The position numbers were made by a program, and so were the translations under genes. Source: Caulobacter segnis (GTDB taxonomy: Bacteria; Pseudomonadota; Alphaproteobacteria; Caulobacterales; Caulobacteraceae). Taken from it: 64,000 bases of DNA. This document shows positions 45,365 through 55,541 of the stretch, in pieces. The notes under the pieces are model-generated. The model had not been told where the DNA came from and searched no databases. It worked only from the letters and a program-made list of their open reading frames with translations. The DNA lies in the NCBI RefSeq assembly GCF_023935105.1, contig NZ_CP096040.1:434001-498000 (forward strand), read 5' to 3'. Every line of letters begins with the position of its first letter. Position 1 is the first letter of the stretch.

Positions 45365-45930
45365 ATGACCTCCGTTCAGAAGTCCCTTTCTCCCGCGCCC
45401 GCCACTCTGTCCCCCCTTGGGCCGCTGGTCCACGAGACCCCGGCGATGGAAGCGGCCGTCACCCACCTCATCGATCGGGTCTTCGGGCCCGGCCGTTTCG
45501 CCAAGTCGTCCGAGCGCCTGCGCGAGGGCAACGCCCTGCTGGCGGACTGCTCGTTCGTGGCCCTGCGCGACGGCAAGCCGGTCGGCTGCTGCCGCATGTG
45601 GCCGGTGACGATCGGCGGCGAGCCGGTCGCCTTTCTGGGTCCTCTGGCCGTCGATCCGGACGAGCGGAGCGCGGGCCTCGGCCAGGCCCTGGTCGAGAGC
45701 GCCGTCGAGGCCGCCCGAGCCGCCGGCTGGCGAGCTGTGTTGCTGGTCGGCGACGGCCCCTATTTCGGCCGGATCGGTTTCGGCGCCGCCCATACCGCTG
45801 GCGTGGTCATGCCCGGCCCCGTGGATCAGCGCCGCGTGCTGCTGCTGCCGCTGCGCCAGGGGGCGACGTGGGACTGTCCGGCGCGGTCGCGATCGCGCCC
45901 GGCGCGAAACCGGGCGCGACGATCGCTTGA
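45365..45930 (+). pseudogene. GNAT family N-acetyltransferase, frame broken near the C-terminus
   Basis: The first ~165 residues form a YhbS-type GNAT: VTHLIDRVFGPGRFAKSSER, then LGPLAVDPDERSAGLGQALV and LVGDGPYFGRIGFG. At GGGGG 45859-45863 the frame breaks. The family ending GDVGLSGAVAIAPGAKPGAT runs in another frame to TGA 45930. One extra G gives 188 residues. As written the protein ends at 45952 with an Arg-rich aberrant tail. The acetylated substrate is unknown. Confidence 0.85.
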
Positions 45931-45962
45931 GCCGGCGGGCCTTACGGCCTAACTGATCGGTG

Positions 45963-46526
45963 ATGACCGATGCGCGCCCCAAAGCCGGACTGGAAGGCGT
46001 CGCCCAAGCCGTGAAGGCGGCGGGCGAGCGCGGTCTGCCACCGGTGCATCTATGGAACCCTGCCCACTGCGGCGAAATCGACATCCGCATCCGCAAGGAC
46101 GGCGTCTGGTTTCACGAGGGTACGCCGATCGGCCGGGCGGCCCTGGTGCGCCTGTTCTCCACCGTGCTGCGCCTCGATCCGGACGGCTATCACCTGGTCA
46201 CGCCGGTCGAGAAGATGAGGATCACGGTCGAGGACGCGCCATTCATCGCCACGCGCGTCGATCGTGTGGACGGGACGCTCGTCTTCCAGACCAATGTCGG
46301 CGACACGGTCGAGGCCGGACCGGAGAACCGGATCCGTGTCGAGATCGATCCCGAGACCGGCGAACCGCGGCCCTATGTCCATGTGCGCCGAGGGCTGGAG
46401 GCGCTGATCGCCCGGCCGGTGTTCTACGAGCTGGCCGAGATGGCGCGCCTGGAAGGCGACACCTGGGGCGTGACCTCGAACGGCGCGTTCTTCCCGATCG
46501 CCTCGCCCGGAACGGCGCCGGCATGA
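45963..46526 (+). CDS. DUF1285 family protein
   Basis: This 187-residue alphaproteobacterial DUF1285 protein has PPVHLWNPAHCGEIDIRIRK, then DGVWFHEGTPIGRAALVRLF and YHLVTPVEKMRITVEDAPFI. The fold is a beta-rich domain with no known enzyme activity. It overlaps the Nudix gene by ATGA. With the following CCA transferase gene it forms the conserved cluster DUF1285-Nudix-CCA seen in many alphaproteobacteria. GTG 45960 is an alternative start. Confidence 0.9.
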   Translation: MTDARPKAGLEGVAQAVKAAGERGLPPVHLWNPAHCGEIDIRIRKDGVWFHEGTPIGRAALVRLFSTVLRLDPDGYHLVTPVEKMRITVEDAPFIATRVDRVDGTLVFQTNVGDTVEAGPENRIRVEIDPETGEPRPYVHVRRGLEALIARPVFYELAEMARLEGDTWGVTSNGAFFPIASPGTAPA

Positions 46527-47212
46527 CGAGAAACGCCTTGTCTCGTGAGGAGCGGCGCGCCTGGATCACCCAGCGGCTGCATCCGATCTCGGACTACGAT
46601 CCCAGCCTGGCCAATCCCATGAAGTCGGACTTCGATCTCAATCCGGGGCTGAAGGTCGACAACCCTCATGCTCTGCGCCCCGCCGCCGTGCTGGTGGGCC
46701 TGGTCGAGCATGAGGACGGCTTGACCGTCCTCCTGACCCGCCGCTCGGACACCCTGCGCAGCCATACCGGCCAGATCGCCTTTCCGGGCGGCCGCTGCGA
46801 TCCCGGCGAGACGCCCTGGCAAACGGCCCTGCGCGAGGCCCAGGAAGAGGTGGCGCTGGATCCGGCCTTCGTGACCGTGGCAGGGCTACTGCACGGCTAC
46901 CAGACCGTGACCGGCTTCCACGTCATGCCGGTGGTCGGCTTCATCGATCCCAAGGCGACCTTCGTCCCCAGTCCTGAGGAGGTGGCCGACGTCTTCGAGA
47001 CGCCGTTCGACTTCCTGATGGATCCGGCCAATCACCAGCGCCAGCATCGCGAGGCGCCGGGCGGCGAGCGTCGGCACTTCTACGCCATGCCGTGGAACGA
47101 CCGCTTCATCTGGGGGGCGACGGCGGGCATGCTCCGATCGCTGTACGAGGCGCTTTACGGCGAGGACGGCCATTCGCCCCATTTGCCGTCTGGCGGAGGC
47201 GGCGCGTCCTAG
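46523..47212 (+). CDS. Nudix hydrolase, CoA pyrophosphatase type
   Basis: This 229-residue Nudix enzyme has the CoA-pyrophosphatase signature LLTRRSDTLRSHTGQIAFPG directly followed by the Nudix box G-x5-E-x7-REAQEEV. It would cleave CoA, acyl-CoA or related dinucleotides to 4'-phosphopantetheine and 3',5'-ADP. ATG 46523 overlaps the DUF1285 stop (ATGA). Confidence 0.93.
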   Translation: MTRNALSREERRAWITQRLHPISDYDPSLANPMKSDFDLNPGLKVDNPHALRPAAVLVGLVEHEDGLTVLLTRRSDTLRSHTGQIAFPGGRCDPGETPWQTALREAQEEVALDPAFVTVAGLLHGYQTVTGFHVMPVVGFIDPKATFVPSPEEVADVFETPFDFLMDPANHQRQHREAPGGERRHFYAMPWNDRFIWGATAGMLRSLYEALYGEDGHSPHLPSGGGGAS

Positions 47213-47260
47213 CCTAACTATGTCGCGGCCTCAGGCCGGACGCGTCAGTGGGAGCAGGCG

Positions 47261-48514
47261 TTGAGCAGCGAGACGATCGGCCCCGCGCCGTGGATGACGC
47301 TTCCGAAGACCCAGGCGGTGATCGCCGCCCTGGAGGCGCGCGGCGGTCCCGGCTGCGCCCGCTTCGTGGGCGGCTGCGTGCGCAACACCCTGATGGGCAA
47401 GCCGATCGACGACATCGACATCGCCACCACCTTGACCCCGGACGCGGTCATCGCGGCGCTGGAGCAGGCGGGGCTACGCGCCATTCCGACCGGCATCGAC
47501 CACGGTACGGTCACGGCGCTGTCGGCCGGCCGGCCCTACGAGATCACCACCCTGCGCAAGGATGTCGAGACCGACGGCCGCCGGGCGGTGGTGGCCTTCA
47601 CCGACGACTGGAGCGAGGACGCCCAGCGCCGCGACTTCCGCTTCAACACCCTCTATGTCGACGCCGAGGGCCGTCTCTACGATCCGACCGGCGAGGGCGT
47701 CAGCGACGCGCGGGACGGCAAGGTGGTGTTCGTCGGCGATCCGATGACCCGTATCCGCGAGGACTATCTGCGGATCCTGCGCTTCTTCCGCTTCCAGGCC
47801 TGGTACGGCCGGGGCGAGGCCGACCCGGCGGCCCTGGCCGCCTGTGAGGCGCTGAGGGACCGGCTGCTGGGCGGCACGGCCGAGCGCCTGCAGAAGGAAC
47901 TGATGAAGATGCTGGCCGCGGAGGACCCGCGTTCGGCCTTCCGGCTGATGGCCGCCACGGGGGTGTTGCCCACGATCCTGCCCTCGGTGGAGTCGCTGGC
48001 CCGGTTCGAGGCCCTGGTCGCCATCGAGACCGAGCAGCTGTTCGAGATCGATCCGGTCCTGCGCCTGGCTGCCTTGATCCCCGACGACGCCGAGGCCGCC
48101 GGACGGCTGGCCGAGCGTCTGCGTCTGCCCAACGCTGTTCGCGACCGCGTCGTCGAGGCCGTGGGCCAGGAGCCGCGTATCGTCTCGTGGATGAGCCCGC
48201 GCGAGGCCCGCCGCGCCGTCTACGCCCTGGGCCAGGGCGCGTTCAGCGACCGGATCAAGCTGGCCTGGGCCGGCTCGGGCCGCGACTCGACCGCGCCCCA
48301 GTGGCGGGCCCTGCTGGCCCTGGCCGAGACCTGGACGCCGCCCGCCTTCCCGCTGTCGGGCGAGGAGATCCTCAAGGCCGGCGTGCCCAAGGGGCCCATG
48401 GTCGGCGAGGTCAGGCGCGAGATCGAGCTCTGGTGGATCGACCAGGACTTCATCGAGGACAAGTTCAGCGCTATCGAACGCCTGAAGGCGGTCGCGCAAG
48501 GGATGGTGTACTAG
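47261..48514 (+). CDS. CCA tRNA nucleotidyltransferase / poly(A) polymerase family protein
   Basis: This 417-residue class II nucleotidyltransferase has the catalytic start RFVGGCVRNTLMGKPIDDID with the GG and DxD motifs. RRDFRFNTLYVDAEGRLYDP and EDYLRILRFFRFQA, the conserved template-like helix, follow. It adds or repairs the CCA end of tRNAs. The start is TTG 47261 with GGAG seven bases upstream; no better ATG exists before the catalytic motif. It is the last member of the DUF1285-Nudix-CCA cluster. Confidence 0.93.
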   Translation: MSSETIGPAPWMTLPKTQAVIAALEARGGPGCARFVGGCVRNTLMGKPIDDIDIATTLTPDAVIAALEQAGLRAIPTGIDHGTVTALSAGRPYEITTLRKDVETDGRRAVVAFTDDWSEDAQRRDFRFNTLYVDAEGRLYDPTGEGVSDARDGKVVFVGDPMTRIREDYLRILRFFRFQAWYGRGEADPAALAACEALRDRLLGGTAERLQKELMKMLAAEDPRSAFRLMAATGVLPTILPSVESLARFEALVAIETEQLFEIDPVLRLAALIPDDAEAAGRLAERLRLPNAVRDRVVEAVGQEPRIVSWMSPREARRAVYALGQGAFSDRIKLAWAGSGRDSTAPQWRALLALAETWTPPAFPLSGEEILKAGVPKGPMVGEVRREIELWWIDQDFIEDKFSAIERLKAVAQGMVY

Positions 48515-48515
48515 G

Positions 48516-49220
48516 ATGAAGATCGGCCTGCTGGAGACCGGCAATCCGCCGGGCGACCTCGCGGAGACGCATGGCGGCTATGCGGCGATGTTCGAGGCGC
48601 TGCTGGGACCCGAGCACAGCTATCGCGTCTACGACGTCCAGAAGGGCGAGCTGCCCGAGGACCCGGCCGAGAACGACGCCTATGTCATCACCGGCTCGGC
48701 GGCCGGAGTCTATGATCCGCTGCCGTGGATCGAGCCGCTGAAGGCCTTCCTGCGCGCGGCCAAGGGCGAGACGCCGCTGGTCGGGGTCTGTTTCGGCCAT
48801 CAGATCATGGCCGAGGCGTTCGGCGGCAAGGTCGTGAAGTCCGACAAGGGGTGGGGCGTGGGCCTGCAGGCCTATGAGGTCGCCGAGCGCGCGCCGTGGA
48901 TGGACGACGCCCACCACGTTTCGGTGCCGGGTTCGCACCAGGACCAGGTGGTCGAGCTCCCGCCTGGAACGCGGGTGCTGGCCGGCAGCGCCTTCACGCC
49001 CTACGGCATCCTCGCCTACGACGACGCCAGGGCGATCTCGATGCAGTTCCATCCGGAGTTCTCGCCGGCCTACGCCAAGGCCCTGATCGAGGCTCGGCGT
49101 GGAACGCGCTTCACCGACGAGCAGGCCGACGCCGCCATCGCCAGCCTCTCGGCCGAGAACGACCGGACGCGGATGGCCGAGTGGATCGGCCGCTTCCTGG
49201 CGCAGGAAACCCAAGCCTAG
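48516..49220 (+). CDS. Class I glutamine amidotransferase-like protein
   Basis: This 234-residue type 1 GATase has the nucleophile Cys in LVGVCFGHQIMAEAFGG (about residue 92). His and Glu of the triad are in ISMQFHPEFSPAYA. It resembles GMP-synthase-like stand-alone GATases, some of which cleave gamma-glutamyl compounds. It starts one base after the CCA transferase stop, so it is co-translated with it. No synthase partner is nearby and the substrate is unknown. Confidence 0.9.
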   Translation: MKIGLLETGNPPGDLAETHGGYAAMFEALLGPEHSYRVYDVQKGELPEDPAENDAYVITGSAAGVYDPLPWIEPLKAFLRAAKGETPLVGVCFGHQIMAEAFGGKVVKSDKGWGVGLQAYEVAERAPWMDDAHHVSVPGSHQDQVVELPPGTRVLAGSAFTPYGILAYDDARAISMQFHPEFSPAYAKALIEARRGTRFTDEQADAAIASLSAENDRTRMAEWIGRFLAQETQA

Positions 49221-49260
49221 GCGGAGCGTTCGAGTCCGGAACTTCACCGGGAGAACGCTG

Positions 49261-49899
49261 ATGCGCCTCGCCACTGTCGCGATCCTGACCGGAACCCTGG
49301 CCGTGGCCGGGGCCGTGATGGCCAGCGCCGATCCCACGCCCGCGGCGAAGCCGGCGCCGGTCGTGCTGAAGACCGCCGCCAGTTTCCAGTCGATCCAGGA
49401 TCCGGCCGCGCGGTCGGTCGCCCTGTTCACCGAGGCGGGCAAGGTGATCCAGAGCCCGCGCTGCCTCAACTGCCACCCGGTGCAGCGCGCCCCGACCCAA
49501 GGCGACGACCTGCATCCGCACAATCCGCCGATGGTCGCCGGCGACAGCGGCCACGGTCCGGCCGGCATGCCCTGCTTCTCGTGCCATACGGCGGCCAACG
49601 TCCCGACCTGGGGTCAGGACATCAAGAGTATCCCCGGCGATCCCAAATGGGCCCTGGCGCCGGCCGAGATGGCCTGGCAGGGCAAGTCGCTGGGCGCGAT
49701 CTGCGGCCAGATCAAGAACCCGGCGACCAACGGCGGCAAATCGCTGGCCGAGCTGCATCACCACATGGCGCAGGATCACCTGGTCGGCTGGGCCTGGAAT
49801 CCCGGCGCGGGCCGCGTCCCGGCCCCGGGGACGCAGGCGCAGTTCGGCGAACTGATCAAGGCGTGGATCGACACCGGCGCGAAGTGCCCGAAGGCCTAG
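49261..49899 (+). CDS. Secreted diheme cytochrome c-like protein
   Basis: This 212-residue protein has a signal peptide (RLATVAILTGTLAVAGAVMA, cut near ASA-DP). Two heme c-attachment motifs follow, CLNCH and CFSCH. It resembles small proteins annotated as isoquinoline 1-oxidoreductase subunits, which act as electron carriers to periplasmic molybdoenzymes. No molybdoenzyme gene is in this window. It follows the GATase by 40 bp with a GGGAGA site. Confidence 0.85.
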   Translation: MRLATVAILTGTLAVAGAVMASADPTPAAKPAPVVLKTAASFQSIQDPAARSVALFTEAGKVIQSPRCLNCHPVQRAPTQGDDLHPHNPPMVAGDSGHGPAGMPCFSCHTAANVPTWGQDIKSIPGDPKWALAPAEMAWQGKSLGAICGQIKNPATNGGKSLAELHHHMAQDHLVGWAWNPGAGRVPAPGTQAQFGELIKAWIDTGAKCPKA

Positions 49900-49908
49900 C
49901 GCCGACCC

Positions 49909-50781
49909 TCAGGGCCACTTCACCGTCGGCGGCATCGAGCTAAGGATCGACTCGACATTGCCTCCGGTCTTCAGGCCGAACATCGTGCCGCGGTCGTAGA
50001 GCAGGTTGAACTCGACATAGCGGCCACGCTGGACCAACTGCTGCTCGCGCTCGTCGGCGGTCCAGGCCTCGGCCATGCGACGGCGGACCAACTCCGGATA
50101 GATCTCCAGGAACGCCCGGCCGACATCCTGGGTGAAGGCGAAGTCCCGGTCCCAGTCGCCGCTGTCGTGATGGTCATAGAAGATGCCGCCGATGCCGCGC
50201 GGCTCGTTGCGGTGCGGCAGGAAGAAGTACTCGTCGCACCAGGCCTTGTACTTGGGATGCCAGGCCGGATCGTGCTTGTCGCAGGCGCGCTGGTAGGCGG
50301 CGTGGAAGTCGATGGCGTCCGGGAAGTCCTGCTGGCGCTGATAGCCGAGCAGCGGCGTCAGGTCGCCGCCGCCGCCGAACCAGCTCTTGGTCGTGGCGAT
50401 GAAGCGGGTGTTCATGTGCACCGCCGGCACGCGCGGGCTGACCATGTGGGCGATCAGGCTGATGCCGGTGGCGAAGAAGCGGGGATCATCCGCCGCCCCG
50501 GGCATGTTCTTCGCCATCTCGGGCGTGAAGGTCCCGTGCACCGTCGAGACGTGAACGCCGACCTTCTCGAACAGCCGGCCGTGCATCATGCCCATGACGC
50601 CGCCGCCGCCCGCCGGGCGGTCCCAGGGCTTCTTCTCGAAGCGACCCGCCTCACCCGGATAGAGATCGGCCGGGGCCTCGTCCTCCAGGCGTTCGAAGGC
50701 GGCGCAGATCTGGTCGCGCAGGCTTTCGAACCACGCCTTGGCGCGGGCCTTCTTGGTGTCGAGGTCTTGATCGGTGCTCAT
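49909..50781 (-). CDS. hemF: Oxygen-dependent coproporphyrinogen-III oxidase
   Basis: This 290-residue HemF converts coproporphyrinogen III to protoporphyrinogen IX using oxygen. Conserved segments include [52 protein letters not shown] and the C-terminal [20 protein letters not shown], then MPP. The start at 50781 gives a typical N-terminus. It is convergent with the cytochrome c-like gene. Confidence 0.96.
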   Translation of the reverse strand: MSTDQDLDTKKARAKAWFESLRDQICAAFERLEDEAPADLYPGEAGRFEKKPWDRPAGGGGVMGMMHGRLFEKVGVHVSTVHGTFTPEMAKNMPGAADDPRFFATGISLIAHMVSPRVPAVHMNTRFIATTKSWFGGGGDLTPLLGYQRQQDFPDAIDFHAAYQRACDKHDPAWHPKYKAWCDEYFFLPHRNEPRGIGGIFYDHHDSGDWDRDFAFTQDVGRAFLEIYPELVRRRMAEAWTADEREQQLVQRGRYVEFNLLYDRGTMFGLKTGGNVESILSSMPPTVKWP

Positions 50782-50912
50782 GCCTGCCGATTAAGCCCCC
50801 GCGCGTCCGTGTGCAAATGGGGCGTGTTTCTGTCAGGAAATCGATTCTAGATTGCATCAGTAAAAATACGCCCTCTAATTGTCTGGCGCATTCGCGCGAC
50901 ATGGAGGGTTGG

Positions 50913-51179
50913 ATGAAACCGAAGGCCATCTTCAAGGCAGCGGCTGCTGCGACGCTGTTGGGGCTAAGCCTGTCGCTGCCCGCCTCGGCGGCGCTGCAGA
51001 ATGGCTGGGATCGCGTCTACTATTCCGACGAGGCGCATACCGAAATGGTCGGCGAACGCACGCTGTACTGCACGGGCCAGCAATATCAGTGGTGGGGCAC
51101 GACCTCCCCGTACTTCGATCAAGAACTCTTCCCCTGCCAGCCCTCGGGCCCGCCGACTCCCATTCCGGGTCCGTTCTGA
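50913..51179 (+). CDS. DUF6289 family small secreted protein
   Basis: This 88-residue protein has a signal peptide (AAAAATLLGLSLSLPASA, cut before ALQNGW). The short mature part has RVYYSDEAHTEMVGERTLYC, then WWGTTSPYF and two Cys, matching DUF6289 (small exported proteins of unknown role). ATG 50913 follows GGAGGG; ATG 50901 is four codons earlier. The upstream region is AT-richer, with a GATTC site, and probably holds its promoter. Confidence 0.75.
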   Translation: MKPKAIFKAAAAATLLGLSLSLPASAALQNGWDRVYYSDEAHTEMVGERTLYCTGQQYQWWGTTSPYFDQELFPCQPSGPPTPIPGPF

Positions 51180-51259
51180 CGGCGGTAAATCGACAAGAGG
51201 CGGCGGACACGGTTGTGATCTACTACCTATAGCGCAGTCGCAACGCTGGGGATCGCACC

Positions 51260-52558
51260 ATGCCCGCCGCCAAATCGTCCGCTTCGAAATCGTCCGCCGC
51301 CGACGTCTGGATCGCCTCGGGCGTGCGGACGCCCTTCGCCAAGGTCGACGGACCGCTGGCCTCGTATGATGCGATCGAGCTGTCCGTGCCGGTGGTGAAG
51401 GCGATGCTGGCTAAGGGCGCGCGACCGGATTTCGCGGTCTGGGGCACGGTGATCCCGAACCTGACCTGGAGCAACATCGCCCGCGAGGTGCTGCTGGACG
51501 CCGGGGCCGACCCGACCATCCCGGCTTTCTCAACGGTGATGGCCTGCTCGACCAGCATGATCGGCGCGATTGAGGCGGCGGGGATGATCGACGGACGCGG
51601 CCGCGACCTGGCCCTGGTCGGCGGCGTCGAGAGCATGAGCCGGGTGCAGATCGGCCTGTCGGTCGCCCTGTCGGACTGGATTCGCAAGTTCCAGGGCGCG
51701 AAGACCGGCGGCCAACGTCTGCAGGCGCTGGGCGCGCTGAACCTGAAGGACGTCAGGCTTTACATTCCCAAGGTCGCCAACCGGGTCACCGGCCTGTCGA
51801 TGGGCGAGCACACCGAGATCACGGCCAAGGATTGGAGCCTGTCGCGCGCCGACCAGGACGCCATCGCCCTGGCCAGCCACCAGGGCGCGGTGAAGGGCTG
51901 GGAGGAAGGGTTCTTCGACGACCTGGTGATCCCGATCGGCGGGGCCAAGCGCGACACCATTCCACGCAAAGACTCGACGCTGGAAAAGCTGGCCAAGTTG
52001 GCGCCCGCCTTCGACAAGACCAGCGGCAAGGGCACATTGACGGCCGGCAACTCCTCGCCCCTGACCGACGGGGCGGCGGCGATCTGGGTCGGCTCCGAGG
52101 CCGGCATGGCGCGGCTGCCGTCCGAGACGCCGAAGGTGCGGATCATCGACCACGAGGTCACGTCGATCGACCTGCGCCACGAGGGTCTGCTGATGGCCCC
52201 CGCCTACGGCGTGCCGCGCATGCTGGCCCGCAACGGCATGACCTATGCCGACGTCTCGCTCTGGGAGATCCACGAGGCCTTCGCCGCCCAGGTGCTGTCG
52301 CACATCGCGGCGTGGGAGAGCGTCAAGTTCCTGGCCGAGAAGGCCGGTGTCACGGCGCCGATGGGCGCATTCCCGCGCGAGCGCATGAATCCGTACGGTG
52401 GGTCGCTGGCGCTGGGCCATCCGTTCGGGGCCACGGGCGCGCGGATCCTTAGCCAGGCGGTGAAGGAACTGGCCGCCCGTCCGAAGGGCGAGCGGGCTAT
52501 CGTCAGCATCTGCGCCGACGGCGGTCAGGGCACGATGATGTTGCTGGAGAGCGCCTGA
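51260..52558 (+). CDS. Thiolase family acetyl-CoA C-acyltransferase (FadI-like)
   Basis: This 432-residue thiolase has the nucleophile Cys in TVMACSTSMIGAIEAAG (about residue 95). HEAFAAQVLSHIA, GHPFGATGARILSQAV and the second active Cys in SICADGGQGTMM follow. The length and the sequence around the second half match FadI-type beta-oxidation thiolases. It stands alone, 81 bp after the DUF6289 gene, separate from PhaA further on. Confidence 0.92.
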   Translation: MPAAKSSASKSSAADVWIASGVRTPFAKVDGPLASYDAIELSVPVVKAMLAKGARPDFAVWGTVIPNLTWSNIAREVLLDAGADPTIPAFSTVMACSTSMIGAIEAAGMIDGRGRDLALVGGVESMSRVQIGLSVALSDWIRKFQGAKTGGQRLQALGALNLKDVRLYIPKVANRVTGLSMGEHTEITAKDWSLSRADQDAIALASHQGAVKGWEEGFFDDLVIPIGGAKRDTIPRKDSTLEKLAKLAPAFDKTSGKGTLTAGNSSPLTDGAAAIWVGSEAGMARLPSETPKVRIIDHEVTSIDLRHEGLLMAPAYGVPRMLARNGMTYADVSLWEIHEAFAAQVLSHIAAWESVKFLAEKAGVTAPMGAFPRERMNPYGGSLALGHPFGATGARILSQAVKELAARPKGERAIVSICADGGQGTMMLLESA

Positions 52559-52559
52559 T

Positions 52560-52628
52560 TCAGGTCAGGGCGGTGAAGATCAGGGCCACGACGGCGACGT
52601 CGAAGATGCGAATGGCGACGGACAGCAT
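52560..52628 (-). CDS. Candidate 22-residue hydrophobic small protein
   Basis: A minus-strand reading frame from ATG 52628 to TGA 52560 encodes MLSVAIRIFDVAVVALIFTA followed by LT, enough for one membrane helix. All but one of its 21 sense codons end in G or C, as in the surrounding real genes and unlike random intergenic sequence. No Shine-Dalgarno is evident upstream (CCCTCC precedes the ATG). It ends 1 bp after the convergent thiolase gene. It may be a true micro-protein, but the evidence is codon use alone. Confidence 0.4.
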   Translation of the reverse strand: MLSVAIRIFDVAVVALIFTALT

Positions 52629-52696
52629 GGAGGGCTCGCGGCGGTGAGTTCACCAATGATCCAGCAAGATCCGCGCCAAGCCGTCGGGCGCCGCTG

Positions 52697-52999
52697 ATGG
52701 CCCTGTTCTTCGACGCGGCCTGGTATGATGCGCGTCTGGCCGAGCGCGGCCTGGGCCGTGCGATCCTGGGCGTCGCCACCGGCCTGACCGAGGCGGAGCT
52801 GACCCTGGCCTTCAAGGACCAGCGCGAGCTGTCGATGCGGGAAGTCTCTGCTTTCGCCGAGCTTTTGGGCGTGACGCCGGCCGAGGCGGCTTCGCGGGCC
52901 GGGGTGCGGCCGCCACCCGTCAACGACGCCCAGCGCATCGCGGCGCTGGAGGCGCGGGTGGCTGTCCTGGAGGCCGAGCTGGCCCGCCTGAGACGCTAG
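52697..52999 (+). CDS. Hypothetical protein with regulator-like helix and coiled-coil tail
   Basis: This 100-residue protein has an N-terminal half containing TGLTEAELTLAFKDQRELSM and AELLGVTPAEAASRAG, which looks like a helix-turn-helix-type helical domain. A C-terminal coiled coil, ALEARVAVLEAELARLRR, follows. I recognise no family. Its stop shares CTAG with the convergent next gene. Confidence 0.65.
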   Translation: MALFFDAAWYDARLAERGLGRAILGVATGLTEAELTLAFKDQRELSMREVSAFAELLGVTPAEAASRAGVRPPPVNDAQRIAALEARVAVLEAELARLRR

Positions 53000-53325
53000 A
53001 TGTTGGTCTTCTTCAGCAGGCCCGCCTTGGGACGGCGATCGGCCGGGCCGGAATATTCCGTGCCGAGATAGGTCGATCTGGCAGTGTCGAGCACTTCCTG
53101 CCCACCGCGCAGGCCGCGCTTCTGACCGGATTGACCCATGACGTGAGCGGCGAAGGCGGCGAAGCCTTCACCGCGCGGCGGTCGTTCCCGGCGCGGTGGG
53201 GGGGCGTCTTCCTCCGCAACGAAGACGGCCTCTTGCTCGCTCTCATGGCGCTCGTCCTCGCGCGGCGCCGGGAGGGCGCGACGCGTGGGTCCTGGGCGTC
53301 GAATGGGATCGATCGGGCCGTTCAT
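52996..53325 (-). CDS. Hypothetical charged Pro/Arg-rich protein
   Basis: This 109-residue protein is rich in Pro, Arg and Glu. A more structured C-terminal part has GEGFAAFAAHVMGQSGQKRG, then LDTARSTYLGTEYSG and an ending LLKKTNI. That conserved-looking C-terminus with an STYLG segment suggests a real gene. No family is recognised. It lies downstream of phaR on the same strand, 64 bp away. Confidence 0.6.
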   Translation of the reverse strand: MNGPIDPIRRPGPTRRALPAPREDERHESEQEAVFVAEEDAPPPRRERPPRGEGFAAFAAHVMGQSGQKRGLRGGQEVLDTARSTYLGTEYSGPADRRPKAGLLKKTNI

Positions 53326-53389
53326 ACGCGGGACGGTAGAACCAGGACGGTTAAGAAGACCTGGATCGACTTGGTTAAGAAGGTGTGGG

Positions 53390-54043
53390 TCAGGACTTGT
53401 TCGCGAGCTTGGCGAGCTGCTCCTGCATCGCCTCCATCTGGCGCTTCAGTTCGGCCAGCGAGTCGTCGCTGGCCGGCGCGGCGGTCGAGGGCGCGGGGGC
53501 TGGTTCGGCGGATGGGGCCGCGGCGTCTTCCGGACGGACGTAGGCGAACGGAGAGAACATCTTCATGGCCCGGTCGAACAGCGCCATGTTCTGGCGGATC
53601 TGCTCTTCGTAGACGCCGATGCCGGGCATCTTGCCGGGCGCCAGGTTGGACAGCTGGCCGCGCAAACGCTCCTGCTGCTTGGTAAAGCTCTCGAGCGACA
53701 TCTCCAGATACGACGGCAGGAAGGCCTGCATCGAGTTGCCGTAGAAGCCGATCAGCTGACGGAGGAACTGGATGGGCAGCAGGTTCTGGCCGCCGCCGCG
53801 GTTCTCTTCCTCGAAGATGATTTGGGTCAGCACCGAGCGCGTGATGTCGTCGTTGGTCTTGGCGTCGTAGACCACGAAGTCGACCCCCTCCTTCACCATG
53901 TCCGAGAGGTGTTCGAGGGTGACGTAAGAGGAAGACGCTGTGTTGTAGAGGCGACGGTTGGCGTATTTCTTGATGATCACGCGTTGCCCGGCCGATTTCT
54001 CGGTCCCGGCGGCCGTTTCGCCTTTTTCAGGGTTCTCGGACAT
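53390..54043 (-). CDS. phaR: Polyhydroxyalkanoate synthesis repressor PhaR
   Basis: This 217-residue protein has an N-terminal PHB/PHA accumulation regulator DNA-binding domain, VIIKKYANRRLYNTASSSYV, then LEHLSDMVKEGVDFVVYDAK. The PHB-accumulation repeat segment FLRQLIGFYGNSMQAFLPSY, then MFSPF, and an Ala/Pro-rich tail ending in a coiled coil (LKRQMEAMQEQLAKL) complete it. PhaR binds both DNA and PHA granules and represses phasin and sometimes synthesis genes. It is divergent from phaA. Confidence 0.95.
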   Translation of the reverse strand: MSENPEKGETAAGTEKSAGQRVIIKKYANRRLYNTASSSYVTLEHLSDMVKEGVDFVVYDAKTNDDITRSVLTQIIFEEENRGGGQNLLPIQFLRQLIGFYGNSMQAFLPSYLEMSLESFTKQQERLRGQLSNLAPGKMPGIGVYEEQIRQNMALFDRAMKMFSPFAYVRPEDAAAPSAEPAPAPSTAAPASDDSLAELKRQMEAMQEQLAKLANKS

Positions 54044-55436
<1,393 letters not shown>

Positions 55437-55466
55437 CACTTTATCGACACGCAACCTTAGCCGTGA

Positions 55467-55505
55467 CCGCGCGCTTCCAGATCCGATGGTTCTGGGCGCG
55501 CGCGG
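55467..55505 (+). other. Strong intercistronic hairpin between phaA and phaB
   Basis: CCGCGCGC at 55467-55474 pairs with GCGCGCGG at 55498-55505. CCAGATCC pairs with GGTTCTGG around a 3-base GAT loop. The whole stem is about 18 bp with two mismatches. No U-run follows, so it is more likely an mRNA-stability or attenuation element than a simple terminator. It lies 36 bp upstream of the phaB start codon. Confidence 0.75.
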
Positions 55506-55541
55506 GCCGGCGCCAATCATAAAAATATCCGGGAGACTGAA

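Noticed and set aside
45177..45368. 63-codon plus-strand frame before the GNAT gene
   Set aside because: Mixed third-position use, basic composition, no motif, and it overlaps the GNAT start; probably intergenic.
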